Notes: a model not told the origin generated them from the sequence alone. Positions 1 to 9,560 are shown, counted from the stretch's first letter. The stretch is 64,000 nt of DNA from CAVTRI01 sp963737075 (GCA_963737075.1 CAVTRI010000002.1:372001-436000), one strand, 5' to 3'. Program-made: numbers and translations.

Positions 1-739
1 ACTGTCCCGACGCTTTTACCGCGTCGAGGTCGGTGCGTTCGACGACCAGGCACAGGTGGTCCATGCCCCGCCCGGCCTCGCCTGCCAGCCCGACAGCGCC
101 ATCGGCTACTCCCGCGCCCGGGGTGAGCAGATCGATGATGGTGTCCCCAGAGACCCGCACGGAGGGGAACGGCACCTCGCCCCGCCACCACGCCTCTACG
201 CGGACCGCTTCCAGCCCGAGCTGCCCGCACCAGAACCGTAGGGATCGTTCGATATCGGCCACCCACAGCACCACGTGGTCCATCGCCGACACTGCGATCG
301 ACGCCGCGGCACCTACTGCGTCCGGAAGCCCGTCGAGCACCGTCTGGTCACGCTGGTACGTGAGGCGCGCCCGGGCCTCGGCGAGGGGCAGCCACACGAC
401 ATCGTCGACCTCGTTGGCCGGCCGCGCTTCGCCCCCCAACACGGTCATGGCCCAGTAGCGCACCTTCTTGTACTTGCCGCTGCGGTCGAGATAGGCGGTG
501 GTCGCCAGCTCGGGACCGATTCGGCCGTCCACCGATGCTTCTTCGAACACCTCACGTCGCGCCGCCTCTTCGTCCGACTCGCCGGGGTCGACCTTGCCCT
601 TCGGCAGACTCCAGTCGTCGTAGCGAGGCCGGTGGATCAGCAGCACCTCGATCCCGTCGCCGCCCCGCCGCCACACGGCGCCGCCGGCGGCCCGCACGGG
701 CTGGCCCGCGGGCGCGGGCGCGGCGACATTGTCGCTCAC
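1..739 (-). CDS. Nudix hydrolase (MutT1-like) fused to a VOC/glyoxalase domain, 3' end outside window
   Basis: One uninterrupted frame starts at a GTG (739-737) and runs off the left edge. Residues about 15-140 are a Nudix domain: it has the HRPRYDDWSLPKGK stretch typical of actinobacterial MutT1 and a Nudix box beginning GKVDPGE and ending REVFEEAS, with the usual last Gly replaced by Ser. From about residue 153 (MDHVVLWVADIERSL) a VOC (glyoxalase/bleomycin-resistance) domain follows in the same frame, with a second beta-module start near GMDHLCLVV. The likely role is sanitising oxidised nucleotides or hydrolysing nucleoside polyphosphates; the VOC part has no assigned substrate. Mycobacterial MutT1 sits next to ppk too, but carries a histidine-phosphatase domain C-terminally. 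The GTG overlaps the ppk TGA as GTGA, so translation is probably coupled. The VOC part has its own ATG at 283, so a separate short product cannot be excluded. Confidence 0.8.
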   Translation of the reverse strand, partial: MSDNVAAPAPAGQPVRAAGGAVWRRGGDGIEVLLIHRPRYDDWSLPKGKVDPGESDEEAARREVFEEASVDGRIGPELATTAYLDRSGKYKKVRYWAMTVLGGEARPANEVDDVVWLPLAEARARLTYQRDQTVLDGLPDAVGAAASIAVSAMDHVVLWVADIERSLRFWCGQLGLEAVRVEAWWRGEVPFPSVRVSGDTIIDLLTPGAGVADGAVGLAGEAGRGMDHLCLVVERTDLDAVKASGQ

Positions 740-3031
740 GAGAGACCCGGCACGTGCAGGGCCTGGTTTTCCCGATGGCGCCGAGAACGGGCGAGCGCCA
801 GGTCCTGCAGGCACTGCTGGGCGCTGAACCCGGCGACAACGGGCACCTTGTGCCATGTCCCGTCGCCCGACAGCTCCCACGCGAGAGCGTCGTCGGCCAG
901 CTCGACCTCGAGGATTCTGGCGGAGCCGCGCTCGCAGCGCGTCCGGAAGCACCGCCACCACCGCCTCCACCCGCCGGTCCAGGTTGCGATCCATCATGTC
1001 CGCCGAGCCAATGAAGTACTCGCCGCCATCTGGAAGCACCCGGGGTACGTTCGCATTCGGCGGCATAGTGCCATCGGCACCGTCCCCCTCCGAAGCGTCG
1101 GTCTCAGCCGTCAGTTCGGAGACCGGCGGTGCACCCGCACCGAAGAAGAAGATCCTCGAGTGCTCGAGCCATCGCCCGACGATGCTGCGCACCCGAATGT
1201 TCTCGGACAGACCGGGCACCCCCGGGCGCAAACAGCAAATGGCCCTGGCCAGCAGGTCGATCTGAACCCCGGCCTGTGACGCGTCGTACAGGGCGTCGAT
1301 GATCGTCTTGTCGACGAGATTGTTGAGCTTCCAGACGATCCGCCCGCGCTCCCCCAACGCCGCCTCCCGTTCGATCAGTTCGAGCATGCGGGGGCGCAGG
1401 TCTGTCGGCGCGACGAGCAGGCGCCGGTAGTTGACCCGGCGGCTGTAGCCGGTCAGGAGGTTGAACAGATCGGTGAGGTCCGCCCCCAGCTCCGGCGACG
1501 CCGTGAACACCCCTAGGTCCTCGTACAGCCGCCCCGTGATGGAGTTGTAGTTCCCGGTGCCGACGTGGCAGTAGCGGCGGATCCCATCGGGCTCCTGGCG
1601 GACCACGAGCGCGGTCTTCGAGTGCGTCTTCAGACCGACGAGGCCGTACACCACATGCACGCCCACCTCCTCCAGCGCCCTCGCCCACGCCACGTTGGCT
1701 GCTTCGTCGCCCCGGGCTTTCAGCTCTACGAGCGCCGCCACCTGCTTGCCCGACTCGGCGGCCCGGATGAGCGCCTGGACGATCGGGCTGTCGCCGGACG
1801 TCCGGTACAGGGTCTGCTTGATGGCCAGGACGTTGGGGTCCTTGGCCGCCTGGACGATGAACGCCTCTACCGACTGGGCGAAGCTGTCGTAGGGATGCTG
1901 GACGAGCAGGTCGCCGCGCTGGATGGCGGAGAAAAAGTCGACCGATTCGTCGTCCGCAGATGCCAGGCGAGCCGGGGTCACCGGCACGAAGGCCTCGTCC
2001 TTGAGGTCGGGGCGGTCCAACTCGTGGACCGCCCACAACCCCGTCAGATCCAGGGGGCCGGCCATCTCGTAGACGTCGGCCGGTTGAAGGTCGAGCTCCC
2101 GGGTCAGCAGCGTGCGGACCTCGTCGGTCATGGTCTGGTCGACTTCCAGACGGACCGCCCGCCCGAAACGGCGCCGGCGCAGCTCCATCTCGACCGCGGC
2201 CAGCAGGTCGTCGGCCTCGTCCTCCTCGAGGGTCAGGTCGGCGTTGCGGGTAACCCGGAACGGGTGGTGGCTCTCGATCTCCATGCCGGGAAACAGCGCC
2301 CCCAGGTTGGCGGCGATGACCTGCTCCAACGGCACGAACCGCTCCCCGTCCGGCATGACAAGGAAGCCGGGCAGCAAGGGGGGCACCTTGAGCCGGGCGA
2401 AGCGACGCTCTCCGACGACGGGGTCGCGGACGATCACCGCCAGGTTGAGCGAGAGGTTGGATATGTAGGGGAAAGGGTGGCCCGGGTCGACGGCCAAGGG
2501 CGTCAACACCGGGAAGATCCGTTCCTCGAAGACCTCATGGAGCCAGGCGCGGTCGTCGTCGTCAAGGACGTCCATGTCGGAGAAGCGGATGCCGGCCTCC
2601 GCGAGGGCGGGGGCGACGTCCTCGAGGAACGCTCGCGAACGGCGCTCCATCAGCGTCTGCGTCTCGGCCCGGATCGCCTTCAGCTGGTCGGAGACGGACA
2701 GGCCGTCAGGCGCGGTGCCGGACAGGCCGGCGGCTTGCTGGTCCTTGAGGCCTGCGACCCGCACCTGGAAGAACTCGTCCATGTTGGTGGTGAAGATCGC
2801 GAGGAACTTCATTCGCTCCAGCAAAGGTTGGCGGTCCGACTCGGCCAAAGCCAGCACCCTGCTGTTGAAGTCGAGGGTTGAGAGTTCCCGGTTGATGTAT
2901 CGGCGCTCGACCTCGGTGATGACCTCCGGCGGGGGCAGGTTGGGCCCGACCCGCACGCCCAGCCGGGCCGCGGACGCCGCCGGATCTTGGACGGGATGGG
3001 GCGCCTCGGGTGCGGCGGTCACAACCTCCAC
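736..3031 (-). CDS. ppk: Polyphosphate kinase 1, with an apparent +1 frameshift near 914
   Basis: PPK1 makes polyphosphate from ATP through a phosphohistidine intermediate. From a GTG at 3031 (GAGAAAG ribosome site just upstream) the frame gives a full PPK1: N-terminal helical part (ERRYINRELSTLDFNSRVL), the LKTHSK motif with His470 and the YCHVGTGNYN motif with His489, then the C-terminal PLD-like domain (GSADMMDRNLDRRVE). Near 914 the homology jumps frame: LRARLRQ continues as ILEVELADDALAWEL one frame over, ending at TGA 738-736. Removing one T of the TT at 914-915 restores a normal ORF of about 764 residues; the span of 2296 bases is 3n+1. As given, the original frame stays open into the downstream Nudix-VOC gene. 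Sequencing error or a real mutation are both possible. Confidence 0.88.
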
Positions 3032-3039
3032 GGTACTTT

Positions 3040-3059
3040 CTCGCCCGACCCTGGGCGAG
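3040..3059. other. Short hairpin in the ppk leader
   Basis: CTCGCCC and GGGCGAG form a 7-bp stem with a 6-base loop, ending 9 bases upstream of the ppk GTG. It could affect ppk translation or be chance in GC-rich DNA. No U-run follows it on either strand. Confidence 0.25.
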
Positions 3060-3130
3060 GGGCGGCGGCACCAGCTGGCGCGTGCGAGCCTGCGCCTAGT
3101 GCCCCCTCCGGAAAGGTTTCTGCTCGGGCA

Positions 3131-3412
3131 CTACGACTCGGAATCGTCCTCGTCAGGGACGCCGAGGTCCCAGTCGAGGAGCAGGTTTTCCCGTTCGGCG
3201 TCCCGTACGACGCGCTCCCGGTTGCGCCTGAACTGGGGATCGTGAGGCGGCAGCAGCAGCAGCCGGGCGAGCACACGCTGGCGGAACTCCTCGATCAGGG
3301 CCCGCTCGCCGAAGTCCGAGTCCACCCGCCAGTGCGGAGCCACCGGCCCCAAGTAGACGACGCGGACATGGCCGCGCGGCGGGGCTTGCTCGTCGGTCGG
3401 CTGATCGGACAT
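3131..3412 (-). CDS. Conserved-looking small protein of unknown function
   Basis: This is a 93-residue protein between leuA (11 bases upstream) and ppk, on the same strand. I do not recognise a family. It starts with a polar N-terminus, has a central RVVYLGPVAPHW stretch, an amphipathic region rich in Arg and Leu (RQRVLARLLLLPPHDPQFRRN) and an acidic tail ending DEDDSES. No signal peptide or membrane helix is evident. I chose the ATG at 3412 because the longer upstream reading would overlap the leuA 3' end and has low-complexity Arg-rich sequence. The compact spacing suggests cotranscription with leuA or ppk. Confidence 0.6.
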   Translation of the reverse strand: MSDQPTDEQAPPRGHVRVVYLGPVAPHWRVDSDFGERALIEEFRQRVLARLLLLPPHDPQFRRNRERVVRDAERENLLLDWDLGVPDEDDSES

Positions 3413-3423
3413 GGCCGACGAGC

Positions 3424-5142
3424 CTACTGGGCGTCTCGCAAGCGGTTGGCGGCACTGATGACCGCCCGCAGTGAGGCGTCGAGGATGCTGGAGTCGATGC
3501 CCACTCCCCACACGGGGCCGCCCTCCTCGCCGGACGCCTCCACGTAGGCGACGGCCGACGCCTCACTGCCCGAGGTCAGCGCGTGCTCGTTGTAGTCGAG
3601 GACGGAAAGCTCGAGCTGCAGCGCTTCCCGGATCCCGTTGACGAGGGCTGCTACCGGTCCATTGCCCTGCCCGCTCAGCGTCCGATGCTCCCCGTCCACG
3701 AGGACCTGGGCCGTGACCCGGGTGACCCTTTCCCCTTGTAAAGAGCCCCCGTCCGCAGAACCCGACGACGACGACACCTCAGAGGAGATCAGCCGCATGC
3801 CGGCGTCGTCCGGGAGGTAGGTCTCTGTGAAGACGTCCCACAGCTCGCCTGGCTTGATCTCGGTGCCGCTGTGCTCAGTGTGCTCCTGCACCGCCTTCGA
3901 GAACTCGATCTGCAAGCGGCGGGGCAGGTCGAGCCCGTGCTCGGTGTCCATGATGTAGGCCACTCCACCCTTGCCGCTCTGGCTATTGACCCGGATGATC
4001 GCCTCGTAGGTGCGGCCGACGTGCTTGGGGTCGATGGGCAGATAGGGGACCTCCCATGCCTCGTAGTGAGCGGGGATGGCGGCCATGCCCTTCTTGATGG
4101 CGTCTTGGTGCGACCCCGAGAACGCGGTGTAGACCAAGTCTCCCGCGTAGGGATGGCGGGGATGGACAGGCAGACGATTGCAGTATTCAGCGGTGCGACG
4201 CAGATAGTCGATGTCGTGAATGTCGAGCCCGGGGTCGACCCCCTGAGAGAACAGGTTCATGGCCAGGTTGACCACATCGACGTTCCCCGTCCGCTCCCCG
4301 TTGCCAAACAACGTCCCTTCCACCCGGTCGGCACTCGCCAGCTGGGCCAGTTCGGCGGCGGCGACCGCAGTCCCCCGGTCGTTGTGCGGGTGCACGCTGA
4401 GGACGATCGCGTCCCGGTCGCGGATGTTGCGGCCGAACCACTCGATCACGTCGGCGTACACATTGGGCCCGTACATTTCCACCGTGTTGGGCAGGTTGAT
4501 GATGATCTTGCGCTCGGGGGATGGCTCGATCACGTCCATCACCGCTTCACAGATCTCCACCGCATAATCGGGTTCGGTGCCGGTGAAGCTCTCGGGCGAA
4601 TACTCGTAGATCACCTCGGTGCCGGGAACCGTGGCCTCCATTTGCTTCACGAGCCGGGCCGCGCTGACGGCGATGTCTGTGATGCCGGCCCGGTCCAGTC
4701 CGAACACGACCTTGCGCTGGAGCGTCGAGGTCGAGTTGTAGAAGTGCACGATCGCGCGACGGGCGCCAACGATCGACTCGTAGGTCCGCTCGATCAGCTC
4801 CGGCCGGCACTGGACCAGCACCTGGATCGCGACGTCATCGGGAATGCGGCCCTCTTCGATGATCTGGCGGATGAAGTCGAAGTCCGGCTGTGACGCCGCC
4901 GGGAAGCCCACCTCGATCTGCTTGAATCCCATCCCCACCAGCACCTCGAAAAAGCGCAGCTTGCGCGCGGGGTCCATCGGATCGATCAGCGCCTGGTTCC
5001 CGTCGCGCAGGTCCACGCTGCACCACTGTGGCGCCCGGGTGAGGTCACGGTCGGCCCACGTGCGATCGGCGAGCACCAGCGGCCGGTAGGGCCGGTACTT
5101 GTCGTAGGGCATGTCGCAGGGCGTGGGATAGGCGTAGGCCAT
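3424..5142 (-). CDS. leuA: 2-isopropylmalate synthase
   Basis: It condenses acetyl-CoA with 2-ketoisovalerate, the first committed step of leucine synthesis. The 572-residue length fits the long LeuA type (LeuA type 2 of actinobacteria and proteobacteria). The N-terminus MAYAYPTPCDMPYDKYRPY is typical of this type. The catalytic TIM barrel shows SVDLRDGNQAL (metal-binding Asp) and HPHNDRGTAVA (metal-binding His pair). The C-terminal third is the leucine-feedback regulatory domain. The start at 5142 is preceded by GGAAAGG. A reading frame continues upstream, but that part is the untranslated attenuator leader. Expression should fall when leucyl-tRNA is plentiful (see leader peptide and terminator). 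Confidence 0.95.
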   Translation of the reverse strand: MAYAYPTPCDMPYDKYRPYRPLVLADRTWADRDLTRAPQWCSVDLRDGNQALIDPMDPARKLRFFEVLVGMGFKQIEVGFPAASQPDFDFIRQIIEEGRIPDDVAIQVLVQCRPELIERTYESIVGARRAIVHFYNSTSTLQRKVVFGLDRAGITDIAVSAARLVKQMEATVPGTEVIYEYSPESFTGTEPDYAVEICEAVMDVIEPSPERKIIINLPNTVEMYGPNVYADVIEWFGRNIRDRDAIVLSVHPHNDRGTAVAAAELAQLASADRVEGTLFGNGERTGNVDVVNLAMNLFSQGVDPGLDIHDIDYLRRTAEYCNRLPVHPRHPYAGDLVYTAFSGSHQDAIKKGMAAIPAHYEAWEVPYLPIDPKHVGRTYEAIIRVNSQSGKGGVAYIMDTEHGLDLPRRLQIEFSKAVQEHTEHSGTEIKPGELWDVFTETYLPDDAGMRLISSEVSSSSGSADGGSLQGERVTRVTAQVLVDGEHRTLSGQGNGPVAALVNGIREALQLELSVLDYNEHALTSGSEASAVAYVEASGEEGGPVWGVGIDSSILDASLRAVISAANRLRDAQ

Positions 5143-5231
5143 GGGGAACCTTTCCGGGCTCTTGGGGACTTCTCTGGACGGCTTTTGGGGGACGCTTTCC
5201 TGGGAGTTTCCAGGAACGTTTTCTGGGAACG

Positions 5232-5266
5232 AAAAAACCTCCTGGCCCCTCTGGGCGCAGGAGGTT
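5232..5266 (-). terminator. Rho-independent terminator of the leuA attenuator
   Basis: Read on the minus strand, AACCTCCTG and CAGGAGGTT form a 9-bp stem followed immediately by a run of T. It lies between the leucine leader peptide and leuA, about 90 bases upstream of the leuA start. It is the expected premature-termination element of a translation-coupled attenuator. Confidence 0.85.
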
Positions 5267-5267
5267 C

Positions 5268-5294
5268 GGCGAGCACCGATATGTGGTGCTCGCC
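5268..5294 (-). promoter_or_regulatory. Leader hairpin overlapping the leader-peptide stop codon
   Basis: GGCGAGCACC and GGTGCTCGCC make a perfect 10-bp stem with a 7-base loop. It begins inside the leader TAG and ends one base before the terminator. A ribosome stalled at the Leu codons or finishing at the stop would affect whether this structure forms, so it is a candidate pause or alternative hairpin. The exact antiterminator pairing was not worked out. Confidence 0.6.
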
Positions 5295-5329
5295 TACACG
5301 AGAAGGAGGAGGGTGGTCGCGACGGACAT
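5294..5329 (-). CDS. leuL: Leucine-rich leader peptide of leuA
   Basis: An 11-residue ORF, MSVATTLLLLV, has four consecutive Leu codons (CTC, CTC, CTT, CTC) just before its end. It sits between a good promoter and an intrinsic terminator upstream of leuA. Leucine leader peptides of this design are established for leuA attenuation in several actinobacteria and in enterobacteria. Ribosome stalling at the Leu run when charged tRNA-Leu is scarce should allow transcription into leuA. The ATG lies only a few bases from the predicted transcription start, so the message may be leaderless. Confidence 0.85.
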   Translation of the reverse strand: MSVATTLLLLV

Positions 5330-5338
5330 GACCCTCTG

Positions 5339-5367
5339 ATGATCTCCGGTGGGACGGGGGTTGTCAA
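5339..5367 (-). promoter_or_regulatory. leuA promoter
   Basis: On the minus strand TTGACA (5367-5362) is followed after 17 bases by GATCAT (5344-5339), giving a perfect -35 box and a fair -10 box. The predicted start site is within a few bases of the leader-peptide ATG at 5329. The remaining gap from about 5370 to 5603 shows no gene that I can support on either strand. Confidence 0.7.
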
Positions 5368-5603
5368 GCCGGGTTCTGGTGTGTCGCCGCCGTCGTCGGC
5401 CGCCAGCTTTCTCTTGGCGCGCCGCGTGGCCCGCGGACCCGGGAAGACCGCGCGCCAACGGTCGAGGTCCGCGGCCAGGATGCGCGCAACTGCGCCACAT
5501 AGGCGCCGTCGCGCACAGACTTGGCTCGCCGCTCGGCCGGATTGGCGTCCTGGCGCGCGGCATGGGGGCGTCACCCGCTCACGCCGCGCGCCGGCGTGAC
5601 CAG

Positions 5604-6878
<1,275 letters not shown>

Positions 6879-7023
6879 TGGTGAAGCTTTCCGTTTTTTC
6901 GAAGTGGACGCACGGTGGCCGTTTGACGTACGGTACGCTGTCTCGGAAGCGGTCTACGTACGCGGCGATGCGCATACCACTCCGGGGCGCCGGGCGAATT
7001 CACCGGAGGTCGACGGAGGTTTG

Positions 7024-7269
7024 ATGGACACAGCATGGATGGCCGAGGGGAAGTGCCGGGAGCTCCCGCCCGAGGTGTTCTTTCCCAGCGACGGGGTGGG
7101 TGTCGAAGTCGCGCGGCGGGTGTGCGCAGACTGCCCCGTGAAGGCGCCGTGCCTGGAGTACGCGCTCTACAACCGCATTGAGCACGGCGTCTGGGGCGGC
7201 GCCTCCGAGCGTGAGCGGCGCCGCATCGCCCGTCGCCGGCGGGGGGCTCAGGCGCTGCGCGCCGACTGA
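7024..7269 (+). CDS. WhiB-family iron-sulfur transcription regulator
   Basis: This is an 81-residue Wbl protein. The four cluster-binding cysteines are Cys11, Cys34, Cys37 and Cys43 in the C-x22-CxxC-x5-C layout, followed by the turn HGVWGGASERERRR and a basic tail (RIARRRR) that would contact DNA. Such proteins bind a 4Fe-4S cluster and usually act with the sigma factor region 4. I chose the ATG at 7024 because GGAGG lies 5 bases upstream; a longer frame from 6868 has no Wbl sequence before this point and would overlap the divergent htrA start. The subclass is uncertain. Confidence 0.93.
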   Translation: MDTAWMAEGKCRELPPEVFFPSDGVGVEVARRVCADCPVKAPCLEYALYNRIEHGVWGGASERERRRIARRRRGAQALRAD

Positions 7270-7339
7270 CCCGATTCCGTTCGCGTCAACCGACGCGAGC
7301 CATCGTGATCCCCCCCACCTCCATCGGCCGACACGCGAC

Positions 7340-7663
7340 TCAGCTGCCGCTGGACTCCTGCTTGGCTTGCTTCTCGCGGGCGGCGAGCAGCGCGTTCAAC
7401 TCTGACTGCGTGAGGTGGATTTTTTCATCGGGCGGGCCGCCGATCGGAGTGGCCGAGGGTGGCGTGGCCTGCGTTTTGGCCGCCTCCGCGGCCCGGTCGC
7501 GGGCGTGCTGCTCGTCGGCTTCCTCCTGGGCCTTCTTGAACTCACGGCCAGCAGAGCCGAGGTTGCGAGCGATCTTTGGCGCTTGGCTCCCAAACAGCAG
7601 CACCGCGATGATGACCAGGACCACGATCCCGAGATCAGGTCCGAAAATGTTGGCCGTGGACAT
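7340..7663 (-). CDS. tatA: Sec-independent translocase protein, TatA/E family
   Basis: The 107-residue protein starts MSTANIFGPDLGIVVLVIIAVLLFG, a single N-terminal membrane helix. It is followed by the TatA hinge (FGSQAPKIARNLGSAGREFKKAQEE), an amphipathic helix and a charged, disordered tail. TatA-type proteins oligomerise to form the pore that exports folded proteins carrying twin-arginine signals. No tatB or tatC is in the window. The upstream reading in the same frame is Arg/Ser-rich and unlikely to be translated. Confidence 0.88.
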   Translation of the reverse strand: MSTANIFGPDLGIVVLVIIAVLLFGSQAPKIARNLGSAGREFKKAQEEADEQHARDRAAEAAKTQATPPSATPIGGPPDEKIHLTQSELNALLAAREKQAKQESSGS

Positions 7664-7719
7664 GCGCGCAAGGCTACTCCTCTCCGGCGAGCAGCGGCAC
7701 ACCGGGGCCTGACAGGGAG

Positions 7720-8565
7720 GTGGCCCCGCTCCTGGAATGCGTGGTCAACGTCAGTGAGGGACGCCGTCCGGCCGTCATCGATCAGCTCGCAAGCGCCGCT
7801 GGCGAGGTGCTCCTCGACGTGCACCGTGACGCTGAGCACCATCGGTCGGTCTTCACGCTGGCCGGGCCCGGACCGGCAGTCGAGACGGCGGTGAAAGCAC
7901 TGGCCGAGGCCGTCGTAGGCCTTGTCGACCTGTCAGGCCACGCGGGCGCTCACCCGCGGGTTGGGGCCCTCGACGTCGTGCCGTGGGTCCACCTACACGG
8001 GTGGCCGGTCGCCGATGGAGACCTCCAGCCGGCCGTGGCGGCCCGCGACCGGTTCGCGGTGTGGGCGGCCCGGGAACTGCACCTTCCGTGCTTTTTCTAC
8101 GGCCCGGAGCGATCGCTTCCCGAGCTGCGCCGGGGCGTCTGGGCAGCGATCAAGCCCGATATTGGGCCGCAGCAGCCGCATCCGACGGCCGGAGCCACCG
8201 CGTGCGGTGCCAGGCGAGTCCTGGTCGCCTACAACCTCTGGCTGGCTGAGCCCGACCTCGCCACGGCCCAGCGGATCGCGTCTGCGCTGCGCGGCGCCGA
8301 CCTCCGCACGCTGGGCCTGGCGGTCGGACGAAACGTACAGGTCTCGTGCAACCTCGTCGCCCCCTGGCGACTCGGACCCGATGCGGTGTACGACGCCGTG
8401 GCATCCAGGGCCCCTATCCAAAAGGCGGAGCTTGTGGGGCTCCTCCCCGCCCACGTGCTCGAACGCGTCGCCCGTGAGCGCTGGAGGGAGCTGGACCTCG
8501 ACCCCTCCCGTACGATCGAGGCCCGCCTCCGGCAGGCGGGCCTCGACGGGGGAAGTTTTGCCTGA
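7720..8565 (+). CDS. Glutamate formimidoyltransferase
   Basis: This 281-residue protein matches the N-terminal, formiminotransferase part of FTCD: LLECVVNVSEGRR at the start, HRSVFTLAGP, SGHAGAHPRVGALDVVPW in the middle and QVSCNLVAPW later. The enzyme moves the formimino group of N-formimidoyl-glutamate to tetrahydrofolate in histidine breakdown; a stand-alone version lacks the cyclodeaminase half. No other hut gene is in the window. The GTG at 7720 sits directly on a GGGAGG stretch, so the ribosome site is oddly close; the homology begins right after it, which supports this start. Confidence 0.88.
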   Translation: MAPLLECVVNVSEGRRPAVIDQLASAAGEVLLDVHRDAEHHRSVFTLAGPGPAVETAVKALAEAVVGLVDLSGHAGAHPRVGALDVVPWVHLHGWPVADGDLQPAVAARDRFAVWAARELHLPCFFYGPERSLPELRRGVWAAIKPDIGPQQPHPTAGATACGARRVLVAYNLWLAEPDLATAQRIASALRGADLRTLGLAVGRNVQVSCNLVAPWRLGPDAVYDAVASRAPIQKAELVGLLPAHVLERVARERWRELDLDPSRTIEARLRQAGLDGGSFA

Positions 8566-8618
8566 ACGTGGGATCGGGCTCGGTGGACAGCCTCGGGAAC
8601 GGTGGCTGGGAAACTTGC

Positions 8619-8897
8619 CTAGGACGCCGCCCCTGCCCGCCGTTCCAACGAACGGCGCCGCCGGATCCGCCGCCGCTCGCGCTCGCTGAGACCGCCCCAG
8701 ATACCGAATTTTTCGCCGTTGGCCAGGGCGTACTCCAAGCAGTCTTCTCGGACGACACAACCGCGGCAGACCTCCTTGGCCTCCCGGGTCGACGCGCCGC
8801 GCTCGGGGAAGAACAGGTCCGGGTCGACGCCCATGCAGTTGGCCTGCCGTTGCCAGGTCTGGCCCCCCGGATGCAACAGATCCATCAACGAACTCAT
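8619..8897 (-). CDS. WhiB-family regulator, WhiB2/WhmD-like
   Basis: This 92-residue Wbl protein has cluster cysteines in ANCMG, EVCRGCVVREDC, then ANGEKFGIWGGLSERERRRIRRRR. The PDLFFPERGASTREAKEVC stretch is close to the WhiB2/WhmD group, which in mycobacteria and streptomycetes acts with WhiA at cell-division promoters. The ATG at 8897 is preceded by GAGGGGAG. It is transcribed away from the macro-domain gene, with an inverted repeat in the gap. Assignment to WhiB2 is by motif likeness only. Confidence 0.92.
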   Translation of the reverse strand: MSSLMDLLHPGGQTWQRQANCMGVDPDLFFPERGASTREAKEVCRGCVVREDCLEYALANGEKFGIWGGLSERERRRIRRRRSLERRAGAAS

Positions 8898-8924
8898 CGG
8901 TGACTCCCCTCAGTCGATCGCACC

Positions 8925-8938
8925 GATGTAACTACATC
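8925..8938. promoter_or_regulatory. Inverted repeat upstream of the WhiB2-like gene
   Basis: GATGTA-AC-TACATC is a perfect 6+6 palindrome, 28 bases upstream of the whiB start and about 85 bases upstream of the macro-domain gene. Its place in an AT-richer divergent spacer fits an operator or part of a -10 region. The regulator is unknown. Confidence 0.45.
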
Positions 8939-9022
8939 AATGTGATTTTTGCCCCTTGGCGATCAAGATGCAAGAGGGAAATCCTCGATTTCTCACGATT
9001 GGTGTGCTAGGGGTCACCAAAC

Positions 9023-9532
9023 ATGGACGTGGATGCGGTGCTCGGAGACATCGCGGCCGAACGGGTCGACGCCGTGGTCAACGCGGCCAACCCTTCGCTC
9101 GCAGGCGGGGGCGGTGTGGACGGGGCGATCCACAGGGCGGCCGGCGCCACCGATTTGCACCGCGCCTGCGCCCAGCTCGGAGGCTGCGAGCCCGGCGACG
9201 CCAAGGCCACGCCAGGATTCGCCCTCGCCGCTCGCTGGATCATCCACACTGTCGGGCCGGTCTGGCGGGGAGGGGACCACGGGGAGTCGGACGTGCTCGC
9301 CTCGTGTTACCGGCGCTGCCTCGCCGTCGCCGAGGAGCTGGGCGCCGACTCGGTGGCGTTCCCGGCGATCTCCACCGGCGTCTACGGGTACCCGCCTGAC
9401 CTCGCCGCCGAGGTCGCCGTCAGCACTCTCCGCTCCACAACGACCGCCGTCCAACGCGCCCGCCTGGTCGCCTTCGACAAGGCGACACTGGAGCGGTACG
9501 AGCGACTGCTGGCCGAGCCCAAACAGCCGTGA
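9023..9532 (+). CDS. Macro-domain protein (ADP-ribose / O-acetyl-ADP-ribose binding)
   Basis: A single macro domain fills this 169-residue protein. It shows GDIAAERVDAVVNAANPSLAGGGGVDGAIHRAAG (ADP-ribose loop 1), GFALAARWIIHTVGP, and ISTGVYGYPPDLAAEVAV (loop 2). This is the MacroD/YmdB-type pattern, whose members remove ADP-ribose from proteins or deacetylate O-acetyl-ADP-ribose. The ATG at 9023 has AGGGG upstream. No partner toxin or sirtuin gene is adjacent. Confidence 0.92.
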   Translation: MDVDAVLGDIAAERVDAVVNAANPSLAGGGGVDGAIHRAAGATDLHRACAQLGGCEPGDAKATPGFALAARWIIHTVGPVWRGGDHGESDVLASCYRRCLAVAEELGADSVAFPAISTGVYGYPPDLAAEVAVSTLRSTTTAVQRARLVAFDKATLERYERLLAEPKQP

Positions 9533-9560
9533 CGGGAGCTATCCCGCCCCCAGCGCAGGA

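Noticed and set aside
281..283. A separate VOC gene starting at ATG 283
   Set aside because: The frame is continuous with the Nudix domain, without a stop or a ribosome site before this ATG; one fused protein is simpler, though an internal start remains possible.
1..3031. A single PPK-Nudix-VOC fusion protein
   Set aside because: The frame is open throughout, but 739-914 in that frame is low-complexity Arg/Gly sequence, while another frame holds the conserved PPK C-terminus and ends in a GTGA overlap with the Nudix start. The fusion is a result of the extra base near 914.
6923..6934. TTGACG upstream of the first whiB gene as a -35 box
   Set aside because: No acceptable -10 hexamer lies 16-19 bases downstream, so I could not support a promoter call.
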